A DNA stretch of 12,676 bases from Methylobacter sp. (GTDB lineage Bacteria > Pseudomonadota > Gammaproteobacteria > Methylococcales > Methylomonadaceae). The stretch is taken from the NCBI GenBank assembly GCA_028714995.1, contig JAQTLI010000030.1, forward strand, positions 1 to 12,676, given 5' to 3'. The translations under genes were made by a program, and so were the position numbers. The notes beneath the pieces are model-generated. The model was not told where the DNA came from and did no database searches. It saw nothing but the letters and a program-made list of their open reading frames with translations. Positions 7,042 through 12,676 of this stretch are shown piece by piece; within the stretch, counting starts at the first letter, position 1, and each line of letters begins with the position of its first letter.

Positions 7042-7086
7042 TTGAAGTCCTCAAGGATCAATAAGATTTTACCTTGAGGGCTTCAA
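7042..7086 (+). terminator. Long 15-bp hairpin, probable 3' end of the DUF3301/zinc-ribbon unit
   Basis: TTGAAGTCCTCAAGG (7042-7056) pairs with CCTTGAGGGCTTCAA (7072-7086): fifteen positions with one T-G wobble, around a 15-base loop. It starts 13 bases after the zinc-ribbon stop. The bases following on either strand are not a T-run, so it may be a terminator helped by Rho or a 3'-end stabiliser. Its near symmetry allows use from both sides. Confidence 0.5.
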
Positions 7087-7117
7087 ATTGCCTAGTCGAC
7101 AATCTATATTCATTGTC

Positions 7118-7156
7118 AGCGGCAAAAATAGCTGTACTTAAAGGATGTTTGCCGCT
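7118..7156. terminator. Hairpin at the 3' end of the ferredoxin gene
   Basis: AGCGGCAAA (7118-7126) pairs perfectly with TTTGCCGCT (7148-7156) around a 21-base loop. It lies six bases beyond the ferredoxin stop codon. On the plus strand, TTATTTTT follows after a six-base gap (AGGTCA); on the minus strand there is no T-run. A bidirectional 3'-end structure between convergent genes is the most likely role. Confidence 0.45.
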
Positions 7157-7162
7157 AGGTCA

Positions 7163-7486
7163 TTATTTTTCCAGGAATTCGAGTTTACCTTCTTTGCCGT
7201 TCCATTCGTCAGCATCAGGTAAAGGCGATTTCACTTCAGTAATCGATGGCCATTGTTTGGCCAATTCTGCATTTAGCTTGATGAAGACTTCTTGTCCTTC
7301 TGGTAATTCATCTTCAGCAAAAATTGCATTGGCGGGGCATTCAGGCTCGCATAATGTGCAATCAATACACTCTTCCGGATCAATAACTAGAAAGTTAGGG
7401 CCTTCATGAAAGCAATCCACAGGGCAGACATCTACACAATCAGTAAATTTACATTTAATACAGTTTTCGGTGACTACAAAAGTCAT
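7163..7486 (-). CDS. fdxA: Seven-iron ferredoxin, [3Fe-4S][4Fe-4S]
   Basis: A small cytosolic electron carrier of the Azotobacter vinelandii ferredoxin I type. Its 107 residues and all nine cysteines (9, 12, 17, 21, 25, 40, 43, 46, 50) match that protein when the initiator Met is counted. By analogy Cys9, 17 and 50 bind the 3Fe cluster, Cys21, 40, 43 and 46 bind the 4Fe cluster, and Cys12 and 25 are free. The long C-terminal extension after the clusters, up to LEFLEK, is typical of the type. Related proteins take part in low-potential electron transfer and in redox-stress responses, and its redox partner cannot be told from this window. No strong binding site precedes the ATG (GGTAA only). 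The TPR gene lies upstream on the same strand across 134 AT-rich bases, enough for its own promoter. Confidence 0.93.
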   Translation of the reverse strand: MTFVVTENCIKCKFTDCVDVCPVDCFHEGPNFLVIDPEECIDCTLCEPECPANAIFAEDELPEGQEVFIKLNAELAKQWPSITEVKSPLPDADEWNGKEGKLEFLEK

Positions 7487-7620
7487 AATTATTACCAGGA
7501 AGTTGCGGGAAAAATTAATTTTTAATTCAAAAATTTATTTTAACAGAAAGCATTGGCTGATTGAATGCCAGGTTTGTTGTGAATGTTGATTTTACCAAGG
7601 GAAATACGGGGCTGTAAAAC

Positions 7621-8307
7621 TTACTTTGTACTTGCTGAGTTAAATAAAGACAGGAACATGCCTTTTTCGCCACTGATTTTGCGTTCTGTTGTGTTTTTTA
7701 GAGCGAGTCTTGCCTCTGCTTTGAGTTGATTGTCAGCAAAAAGTTGTTCAGTGCGCACTGGCGCAGTTGTTGCTCTTTTGAAATATATGGCTGCGTCTTT
7801 GGGTTTGTTATGCAGCAAAAGAAATTCGCCGTAGAAATAGTTGGTATCAATGCCCTCAGGATTGATTTTAAGAGCGGTTTCCAGCATTTTTTGGGCTTCT
7901 TGATCATCGCCAAATGCGACGGGCCATTTAGGTGCCATATAATAGAGTGTACCTAAAGTCACATAGGCTGAGCCGCTCATGGTTTCCGGGTTAATTTCAA
8001 TGGCCTTGATTAGCAGGTCGCGTGCTTCATGAATGGCATTAAGCGCAGAAAATGGATCTTGATGATCGGCATAGCTTGCCTTTACAACGGCCTGCCAAAA
8101 AATAGGTTCGGCATTGTTCGGGTATTGCTGGATTAAGTTTGTTGTCTTGTCGAATAGTCGAACATAAGCGGGGCCCTGTTTGTTTTTAGAAGTACTGTAG
8201 TAAATGGACGCCCACTCGGATTCGATGTTTTTTAGAGAGTCCTGTAGGTTCTCCGCAAAACATTGAGTAGATAGTAGTAATAAAACAACAAAAAATATTT
8301 TTCTCAT
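7621..8307 (-). CDS. Exported TPR-repeat protein
   Basis: A 228-residue protein with a Sec signal peptide (about 1-18, cleavage after CFA before EN) and a mature helical-repeat domain of the tetratricopeptide type. Repeat-like segments include AIHEARDLLIKAIEINP (91-107), AQKMLETALKINP (138-150) and KDAAIYFKRA (170-179). The block around APKWPVAFGDD (125-135) followed by NYFYGEFLL (156-164) is a pattern I associate with a group of periplasmic TPR proteins in proteobacteria. These probably act as protein-protein scaffolds; no enzymatic motif is visible. Cys16 is preceded by Gln, which is wrong for a lipobox, so it is probably not a lipoprotein. The ATG has no Shine-Dalgarno sequence, and a good promoter sits directly before it (8314-8342), suggesting leaderless translation. 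The CYTH gene lies 51 bases upstream on the same strand. Confidence 0.82.
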   Translation of the reverse strand: MRKIFFVVLLLLSTQCFAENLQDSLKNIESEWASIYYSTSKNKQGPAYVRLFDKTTNLIQQYPNNAEPIFWQAVVKASYADHQDPFSALNAIHEARDLLIKAIEINPETMSGSAYVTLGTLYYMAPKWPVAFGDDQEAQKMLETALKINPEGIDTNYFYGEFLLLHNKPKDAAIYFKRATTAPVRTEQLFADNQLKAEARLALKNTTERKISGEKGMFLSLFNSASTK

Positions 8308-8313
8308 GCAGAG

Positions 8314-8342
8314 AATATAGAATAAAACTCATGCTATTTCAA
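8314..8342 (-). promoter_or_regulatory. Promoter giving a leaderless TPR mRNA
   Basis: On the minus strand TTGAAA (8337-8342, five of six -35 matches), a 17-base spacer and TATATT (8314-8319, five of six -10 matches). Only six bases separate the -10 from the ATG, so the start point would fall at about 8307, the A of the start codon. This agrees with the missing ribosome binding site. Confidence 0.5.
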
Positions 8343-8358
8343 TATGTGTATGAAATAA

Positions 8359-8835
8359 TTAGTTTTCATGCCATTCTGAATAGGGATGTATAGCGAGATT
8401 GTTGTTGTAATAACGCAAATCATCAGTAACTTCCTGCCCCAGCCAGTGCGGTTTTGAAAAGGATTGCCCAGTCTCTTCCAGTTCAATTTCAGCGACGATC
8501 AAACCTTGATTATCGCCGTCAAACTCATCTATTTCCCAAATATGGGCATCATCTGTGACGAAATGGCGGGTTTTTTCTATGATTGGCTTTCTGCAAAGAT
8601 TATTTATGATCTCGTTTGCATCGGACATCGGGATTTCGTATTCGTATTCATGCCGATGAGTTCCAATAGTCGCGCTTTTAATATTCAACCACGCATGGTC
8701 ATCGCTTATTCTGACTCTAATTGAGCTGGTTGCTTGGGAGCTTAAATAACCTTGGCGGTATTTTACCGACCGGGTAATGTGCTTGCGCCAGTCGTCGTTC
8801 GCAAGCAGGAATTTATGTTCTATTTCTATAGCCAT
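8359..8835 (-). CDS. CYTH-domain phosphohydrolase (tripolyphosphatase-like)
   Basis: A 158-residue single-domain CYTH protein, of the triphosphate tunnel metalloenzyme superfamily. It opens with the defining ExExK motif (Glu4, Glu6, Lys8). It continues with RQGYLS (27-32), paired arginines RVR (40-42), LNIKS (50-54), EKTR (87-90), EIDEF (101-105) and EIELE (116-120), the alternating charged residues that line the tunnel. Its size and order match the Nitrosomonas europaea tripolyphosphatase type, which hydrolyses inorganic tripolyphosphate with a divalent metal. Family relatives include class IV adenylate cyclase and thiamine triphosphatase, so the substrate is not certain. The CDGSH gene ends 14 bases upstream on the same strand, making co-transcription very likely. 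No clear binding site precedes the ATG, and translation may be coupled to the CDGSH gene. Confidence 0.9.
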   Translation of the reverse strand: MAIEIEHKFLLANDDWRKHITRSVKYRQGYLSSQATSSIRVRISDDHAWLNIKSATIGTHRHEYEYEIPMSDANEIINNLCRKPIIEKTRHFVTDDAHIWEIDEFDGDNQGLIVAEIELEETGQSFSKPHWLGQEVTDDLRYYNNNLAIHPYSEWHEN

Positions 8836-8849
8836 GATGAATCCGTTGA

Positions 8850-9098
8850 TCAGATTGATTTGCAGTGACTGACGTCACAGTAAGGAGGGGTCTGCGTCTT
8901 TGTGCAGGCGCATAAAAAAAGTGTTCTGGTTTCTTCTGCCATGAATTTAAGCGGTTTTTCGTCGGAAGCCGATTTATGTGCGCCATGACATAAGGGCATG
9001 GATTGGCTCAAGCCGCAGCGGCACCAGGCATAGGTTTCTCCGGTGGTAACTTCAACAGGAAGTGATGAGTTGGTTATTGGCGTCATGGTGTGTGACAT
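8850..9098 (-). CDS. CDGSH iron-sulfur protein with two cluster motifs
   Basis: An 82-residue member of the CDGSH (zf-CDGSH, mitoNEET-like) family with two tandem motifs, each expected to hold one [2Fe-2S] cluster through three Cys and one His. Motif one uses Cys26, Cys28, Cys37 and His41 (CRC...CHGAH). Motif two uses Cys63, Cys65, Cys74 and His78 (CAC...CDVSH). Both depart from strict CDGSH wording (CHGAH, CDVSH) but keep all ligands. Such proteins are soluble redox or cluster-transfer factors; the partner is unknown. The ATG at 9098 is taken; an in-frame Met four codons in is also possible, and neither has a clear binding site. It heads a minus-strand unit with CYTH and perhaps TPR, divergent from sodB. 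Confidence 0.9.
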   Translation of the reverse strand: MSHTMTPITNSSLPVEVTTGETYAWCRCGLSQSMPLCHGAHKSASDEKPLKFMAEETRTLFLCACTKTQTPPYCDVSHCKSI

Positions 9099-9118
9099 AT
9101 AATATTAAGAGAAAGATG

Positions 9119-9149
9119 ATTATAAGATAAGTTTGTGGTGCAATGACAA
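9119..9149 (-). promoter_or_regulatory. Candidate promoter for the CDGSH gene
   Basis: On the minus strand TATAAT (9119-9124) is a perfect -10 hexamer about 20 bases before the ATG. TTGTCA (9144-9149) is a five-of-six -35. The 19-base spacer is longer than ideal. Confidence 0.35.
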
Positions 9150-9302
9150 CTCAAGGGATGGAATGACTGCGATAAGACGTCCTGCTTTATTTAATCGGCA
9201 AGCAATGCTAAAGTAATTGTTTATTAAAACACTTGGTATTTGTTTTTGTTACCAGCTGTTTGCACTCAACACCTTACGACAACTTTGATTTAGGAGAATC
9301 TC

Positions 9303-9884
9303 ATGGCTTTCGAACTTCCCGCTCTACCTTATGCAAAAGATGCATTAGTGCCCCATATTTCAGAAGAAACCCTGGAGTATCATTATGGCAAGCATCATCA
9401 AACTTATGTAACAAACCTGAATAACCTTGTTCCAGGAACCGAATTTGAAGGTTTGTCGCTGGAAGAAATTATCAAAAAATCTTCAGGTGGCATTTTCAAT
9501 AATGCGGCGCAAGTCTGGAATCATACATTCTACTGGAACAGCATGGCCCCAAATGCCGGTGGTGAGCCAACTGGCGCTTTAGCCGATGCTATCAACGCCT
9601 CTTTTGGTTCATTCGCAAAATTTAAAGAAGAATTTACCAAATGCGCAGTTACAACGTTTGGTTCTGGTTGGGCTTGGCTGGTGAGAAATGCCGACGGCAG
9701 TTTAGCTCTGGTTAGTACCAGCAATGCGGGCTGCCCATTAACGACCGGTCAAACTCCTTTATTGACTTGCGATGTTTGGGAGCATGCCTATTATATTGAT
9801 TACCGTAATGCACGTCCTGCCTATCTTGAAGCATTTTGGGCGTTGGTTAACTGGGATTTTGCTGCAAAAAACTTTTCAGCTTAA
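9303..9884 (+). CDS. sodB: Superoxide dismutase, iron type
   Basis: Converts superoxide to oxygen and hydrogen peroxide in the cytosol. At 193 residues it has the length of E. coli SodB. Metal ligands are His27, His74, Asp157 (DVWEHAYY) and His161, and Gln70 in NNAAQVWNHTFYW is the residue position typical of iron rather than manganese enzymes. HYGKHHQTYV near the start and YRNARPAY near the end are family signatures. The ATG is supported by AGGAG at a normal distance. It ends 18 bases before the first arm of a strong intrinsic terminator (9903-9937), so it is probably transcribed mostly alone. Its promoter should lie in 9125-9285, but I could not place it. Divergent from the CDGSH iron-sulfur gene, with which it shares an iron and oxidative-stress theme. 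Confidence 0.98.
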   Translation: MAFELPALPYAKDALVPHISEETLEYHYGKHHQTYVTNLNNLVPGTEFEGLSLEEIIKKSSGGIFNNAAQVWNHTFYWNSMAPNAGGEPTGALADAINASFGSFAKFKEEFTKCAVTTFGSGWAWLVRNADGSLALVSTSNAGCPLTTGQTPLLTCDVWEHAYYIDYRNARPAYLEAFWALVNWDFAAKNFSA

Positions 9885-9902
9885 TTTTTAAGTAGTATAA
9901 GA

Positions 9903-9937
9903 AACCTTCTGCGTCTGCCGATGCAGAAGGTTTTTTT
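9903..9937 (+). terminator. Intrinsic terminator of sodB
   Basis: AACCTTCTGC (9903-9912) pairs perfectly with GCAGAAGGTT (9923-9932), loop of ten bases, and the second arm runs into a seven-T tract (9931-9937). It ends only 14 bases before the ATG of the SDR gene. Confidence 0.92.
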
Positions 9938-9951
9938 ATGGGAGCAATAAA

Positions 9952-10647
9952 ATGGCTACAGTTTTAATTACCGGCGCTAATCGCGGTTTGGGTCTGGAGT
10001 TTTGCCGCCAGTATGCGGCTGACGGCTGGAACGTCATCGCTTGTTGTCGTAACCCGGATGATGCGTTTGATTTAAATAATCTCGCCAGTCGTTATCCTAA
10101 CATTCAGTCGGAAGCACTCGATGTCTCAGAACTTGAACAGATTGATGCGCTGTCGCGAAAATTATCAGATTGTTGTATCGATGTTTTGATCAATAATGCG
10201 GGCGTTTACGGGGATTTGCAGGGCGGCGGGTTTGGCCAGCTTGATTATCAGGAATGGACCAAATCTCTGGCGATTAACACCCAAGCGCCCGTAAAAATGG
10301 CCGAAGCGTTTTTACCACAAATCAAGTGCAGTGATAAAAAACTGATTGTTAATATCAGCAGTCTAATGGGAAGTATTGCGGATAATGACAGTGGTGGCAG
10401 TATATTTTACCGGTCCAGCAAGGCGGCGCTGAATGCCGCCATGAAGAGCTTGGCGATAGATCTTAAGGATCAGTCTGTCGGTGTGCTTATTTTCCATCCG
10501 GGTTGGGTAAAAACCGATATGGGCGGACCTAATGCGTTAATTAATGCCGATCAAAGTGTTGCCGGTATGCGCGCTTTGATAGAGAACTTTTCATTAGATC
10601 AAACAGGTGGTTTCGTCAAGTATGACGGAACGACTATGCCGTGGTGA
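9952..10647 (+). CDS. Short-chain dehydrogenase/reductase (C-factor-like)
   Basis: A 231-residue classical SDR, an NAD(P)-dependent oxidoreductase of unknown substrate. It shows the cofactor motif TGANRGLG (7-14), NNAG (81-84), the catalytic Ser in NISS (about 136-137) and YRSSK with Tyr153 and Lys157. HPGWVKTDMGG follows, as in the SDR group that includes Myxococcus C-factor (CsgA) and similar proteins. GGGAG before the ATG supports the start. It is separated from sodB by that gene's terminator, and I see no promoter in the short gap, so expression may depend on read-through or a promoter inside sodB. The DUF3455 gene starts right after its stop, and the TGGTGA of its end doubles as that gene's binding site. 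Confidence 0.92.
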   Translation: MATVLITGANRGLGLEFCRQYAADGWNVIACCRNPDDAFDLNNLASRYPNIQSEALDVSELEQIDALSRKLSDCCIDVLINNAGVYGDLQGGGFGQLDYQEWTKSLAINTQAPVKMAEAFLPQIKCSDKKLIVNISSLMGSIADNDSGGSIFYRSSKAALNAAMKSLAIDLKDQSVGVLIFHPGWVKTDMGGPNALINADQSVAGMRALIENFSLDQTGGFVKYDGTTMPW

Positions 10648-10652
10648 ATGTT

Positions 10653-11153
10653 ATGATTAAAAAAATATTGATTTTATGGGTCATGTTACAAGGCGTTGCT
10701 ATTGCCGAGGTTTCGATCCCCGAACAGATTAAAGTGCCGGAAGGCTATAGTCCTGTTTTGACTGCGCATGCCAAGGGTGATCAGATTTACCAATGCTCAC
10801 TCAAGGAAGGTAAATATTCATGGGAAACTCTGGCACCCGATGCCAAGCTGTTCGATGCGGAGGGTAAGATAGTCGGAAATCACACTGCCGGCCCCCTCTG
10901 GGAATATAAAGAGGGCAGTCGCGTGGTCGGACGGGTGGTCAAGAAAATCGATATGGAGCCGGGCGCGTCTATTGCCTGGTTGCTGGTCGAGGTGGTTTCC
11001 CATCAGGGTGACGGTTTATTTTCAAACGTGAGCTTTATTAACCGGGTTAATACGCACGGGGGCTTGCCGCCTTCGTCGGGATGCGATGTTAATCATCTGG
11101 GCGGTGAAAAGCGGGTTGCCTATACGGCGGATTATATTTTTTACGGCAAATAA
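10653..11153 (+). CDS. Exported DUF3455 protein
   Basis: A 166-residue protein with a Sec signal peptide (about 1-18, cleavage after AIA before EV) and a DUF3455 domain. The domain features seen are VPEGYSPVLTAHAKGDQIYQC (in 28-48), a W-x4-P-A-K-L-F-D segment (57-68), GNHTAGPLW (75-83) and a closing VAYTADYIFY. The family is widespread in proteobacteria and fungi without a known role. It is probably periplasmic or extracellular. Two mature cysteines (48 and 144) could form a disulfide. I chose the ATG at 10653. A GTG at 10641, overlapping the SDR stop, would add four residues. GGTGA just before the ATG overlaps the SDR stop codon, indicating translational coupling. Its 3' end overlaps panE on the opposite strand by 13 bp. 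Confidence 0.85.
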   Translation: MIKKILILWVMLQGVAIAEVSIPEQIKVPEGYSPVLTAHAKGDQIYQCSLKEGKYSWETLAPDAKLFDAEGKIVGNHTAGPLWEYKEGSRVVGRVVKKIDMEPGASIAWLLVEVVSHQGDGLFSNVSFINRVNTHGGLPPSSGCDVNHLGGEKRVAYTADYIFYGK

Positions 11154-12067
11154 CCCAGCTTTAATTCCCTGAGTTTCATCAAGGCATAAACCGATTCCAG
11201 ATGAGGAGCCGCTATGCCTAGCCGCTGGGCGGCGCGCACTGTATTACCTAGAATGGCTTCGGTCTCCATGGGCTGGCCGTTTTCATAATCCAGCAACATA
11301 CTGGTTTTATAAGGCGGCATAGCGTAGGTGCTTTCGATATTAATAGTAACGATATCGTCGGGCAAGGGATGTCCGGAGGCCGCAGCAATGCTGCAAACTT
11401 CCTGCATGATGCTGCGTACGAAAGATTCCTGGTTTTTCAGGATGTCGAGTGTCAGCAGGCCTCCCGATAAGACCGATAATGGGTTAAACGGTGCATTCCA
11501 TACGCATTTTTGCCATCGGCCGGTAACAATGTCTTCGCTGGGCTTGCAGTCAATGCCTGATTGATTGAAAAGTTCGCAAAGCTGTATGGTTTTGCTGCTG
11601 ACGCCGTTCGGCAGATTGCCTAAAGCCAGACGGCCATAAGCCAGGTGCAATATCTCGCCGGGATCTAACCGATTGCAGCAAATAAACGCCAGTCCGCTGA
11701 TGATTTCGTTGCCGGGGAAAGCATCCAGCATTTCCTGTTCGATTTCCACACCATTCTGGATAAAGACTATCGCGGTATTTTCAGCAACAGCAGGGCGTAT
11801 CAGGGCGACCCGGTCCAGCGTTGGAATGACCTTCGTGCAGAGTAAAATATAGTCTACCGCGCCTTCAAAATCCTCAGCGTTTTTTAAAACTTGTGCCGGG
11901 ATAAAATTCCAGCGGCCGAGAGGCGGGCTGTCGATGATAAAGCCGTGTTGCTTTACCTGGTCATAATCGGAGCGGCAAACTACCGATACTTCGGCTCCGG
12001 CCTTTGCCAGTAGCGAGCCGTAAAAAGCGCCGATGGCTCCTGCTCCAATAACCAGCACTTTAATCAT
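11141..12067 (-). CDS. panE: 2-dehydropantoate 2-reductase (ketopantoate reductase)
   Basis: Reduces ketopantoate to pantoate with NADPH, a step toward pantothenate and coenzyme A, in the cytosol. The 308 residues match the family. GAGAIG (8-13) is the dinucleotide fingerprint, FIQNG (102-106) a family motif, Lys187 in WQKCVWN and Asn191 match the catalytic Lys/Asn, and Glu270 in METEAI fits the conserved acidic residue. Paralogues acting on other 2-oxo acids exist, so the substrate is likely but not proved. The ATG overlaps the last eight bases of hda (ATGATTAA), a strong sign of translational coupling. The 3' end overlaps the convergent DUF3455 gene by 13 bp, leaving no room for a terminator between them. 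Confidence 0.92.
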   Translation of the reverse strand: MIKVLVIGAGAIGAFYGSLLAKAGAEVSVVCRSDYDQVKQHGFIIDSPPLGRWNFIPAQVLKNAEDFEGAVDYILLCTKVIPTLDRVALIRPAVAENTAIVFIQNGVEIEQEMLDAFPGNEIISGLAFICCNRLDPGEILHLAYGRLALGNLPNGVSSKTIQLCELFNQSGIDCKPSEDIVTGRWQKCVWNAPFNPLSVLSGGLLTLDILKNQESFVRSIMQEVCSIAAASGHPLPDDIVTINIESTYAMPPYKTSMLLDYENGQPMETEAILGNTVRAAQRLGIAAPHLESVYALMKLRELKLGYLP

Positions 12068-12620
12068 GGCTTTCTTCGTCCAGAATTTGCTTTAAAAAGG
12101 GGATGGTTAATTTACGTTTGGCGGCCAATGATGCCTTATCCAGTTTTTCCAGCAAAGCCCATAAAGAGGTCAGGTCCCTGTCGTAATGCGTCAGCAGGAA
12201 ACGTCCGGCTTGCGGGGCGATTTCAAAGCCCATTTGATTGGCTTTAAAGATTAATGCCGCAATGTGGTCGCTGTCGGTTAAAGGCTGTATTTTTAAGGAC
12301 AGTCCCCAATTAAGACGGGTTTTTAGGTCGGGTAATTTAATGGCAATGTCATTGGGCGCAGAAGATGCCGAAACGATCAGTTTGTGGCCGCGATCACGAT
12401 GCTGATTAAAAAAATTAAAAAAAGTCAGCTCCCAGGCCGCATTACCGGCTATGTGCTCGATGTTATCAAAACAAACGACATCATACTCATCAAGCCCGCT
12501 TAGTATCGAGGGATCAGGCAGTTCTGCATTCGATAAATCAAAATAGAATGAACTGAGATTTTGATTTTGCGCTTGATGACAGCAGGCTTGCAGCAGATGA
12601 CTTTTGCCTTGGCCTGATTT
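12060..12620 (-). CDS. hda: DnaA-family regulator Hda, N-terminus missing
   Basis: Hda works with the DNA sliding clamp to make DnaA hydrolyse its ATP and so limits re-initiation of replication. About 187 residues can be read down to a TAA at 12060-12062. Visible in order are the end of Walker A (GQGKSHLLQACC), the Walker B region (DVVCFDNIEHI), a sensor-1-like LIVSASSAPND and the RLNWGLSLKIQPL block, then the helical lid domain ending DEESHD. It is not full-length DnaA, because no DNA-binding domain IV follows. The complete protein should have roughly 50 more N-terminal residues, including the clamp-binding motif. Here homology ends at Lys-Ser before GQGKS, the first Walker Gly is absent, and an in-frame stop lies at 12630-12632. 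The gene is truncated, interrupted or misassembled. It overlaps panE by 8 bp. Confidence 0.88.
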   Translation of the reverse strand, partial: KSGQGKSHLLQACCHQAQNQNLSSFYFDLSNAELPDPSILSGLDEYDVVCFDNIEHIAGNAAWELTFFNFFNQHRDRGHKLIVSASSAPNDIAIKLPDLKTRLNWGLSLKIQPLTDSDHIAALIFKANQMGFEIAPQAGRFLLTHYDRDLTSLWALLEKLDKASLAAKRKLTIPFLKQILDEESHD

Positions 12621-12676
12621 AAGGTCCGATTATAATAGGAAAACTGCTACAGGGTCTCCATCTACCTTATTAATTC
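12621..12676. other. Sequence at the right edge that replaces the hda N-terminal coding region
   Basis: The 56 bases upstream of the hda Walker A region do not encode the expected Hda start in any frame. The hda frame has a stop at 12630-12632. Another minus frame reads INKVDGDPVAVFLL and stops at those same bases. A TATAAT occurs at 12631-12636 on the plus strand. This could be the end of an inserted element, a rearrangement point or an assembly join. I do not recognise an IS end. Confidence 0.5.

Noticed and set aside
8253..8307. Possible lipoprotein signal in the TPR protein (STQC)
   Set aside because: Gln before the Cys is not accepted at the -1 position of a lipobox. Cleavage after CFA by signal peptidase I fits better.
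8868..8885. Short inverted repeat GTGAC-TGAC-GTCAC
   Set aside because: Only five pairs, and it lies inside the conserved end of the CDGSH coding sequence, where codon constraints explain it.
12631..12636. TATAAT near the right edge as a promoter
   Set aside because: No -35 hexamer at a suitable distance, since the bases upstream are hda coding sequence, and no gene is visible downstream before the window ends.

Overview
The window reads as a chromosomal segment of a gammaproteobacterium. The support is an Hda-type DnaA regulator, a DUF3301 membrane protein, a YpfH-like esterase, an Azotobacter-type seven-iron ferredoxin, an iron superoxide dismutase and a clustered Entner-Doudoroff pathway. 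A methanotroph of the Methylococcales type would fit the ED cluster, the GFA-family gene and the ferredoxin. That is inference only, because no methane or methanol oxidation gene is present. I see no rRNA, tRNA, CRISPR array, complete insertion sequence or phage gene.

Positions 1-3838, minus strand: zwf, edd, eda, transcribed in that order. Together they take glucose-6-phosphate through 6-phosphogluconate and KDPG to pyruvate and glyceraldehyde-3-phosphate. No 6-phosphogluconolactonase gene lies between them. eda runs off the left edge and its reading frame is broken by a one-base shift at about 91-95, with clear Eda coding on both sides. Positions 3839-4377 hold no convincing gene, but carry a near-consensus plus-strand promoter beside a 13-base palindrome.

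Positions 4378-5110, plus strand: a 57-residue single-span membrane peptide and a secreted protein with six mature cysteines, neither recognised, followed by an 11-bp hairpin and an intrinsic terminator. Positions 5188-6321, minus: a GFA-family zinc protein and an alpha/beta-hydrolase esterase. Positions 6411-7028, plus: a DUF3301 protein and a tail-anchored zinc-ribbon protein. Two strong hairpins separate these from the convergent ferredoxin gene.

Positions 7163-9098, minus: CDGSH iron-sulfur protein, CYTH phosphohydrolase, secreted TPR protein with its own apparently leaderless promoter, and ferredoxin. Positions 9303-11153, plus: sodB with a textbook terminator, an SDR oxidoreductase and a secreted DUF3455 protein. 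Positions 11141-12629, minus: hda and panE, overlapping by 8 bp. panE also overlaps the DUF3455 gene tail to tail by 13 bp. Hda homology stops abruptly at the Walker A loop, and the last ~56 bases look unrelated, so the right edge holds an insertion, rearrangement or assembly join.

Iron-sulfur, zinc-cysteine and oxidative-stress proteins recur between 4.6 and 9.9 kb. From about 9.95 kb the sequence becomes visibly more GC-rich. I found no clearly new multi-gene system. The best candidates for follow-up are the uncharacterised membrane/secreted pair at 4.4-5.0 kb with its promoter, the DUF3301/zinc-ribbon pair, and the two broken genes at the window edges.
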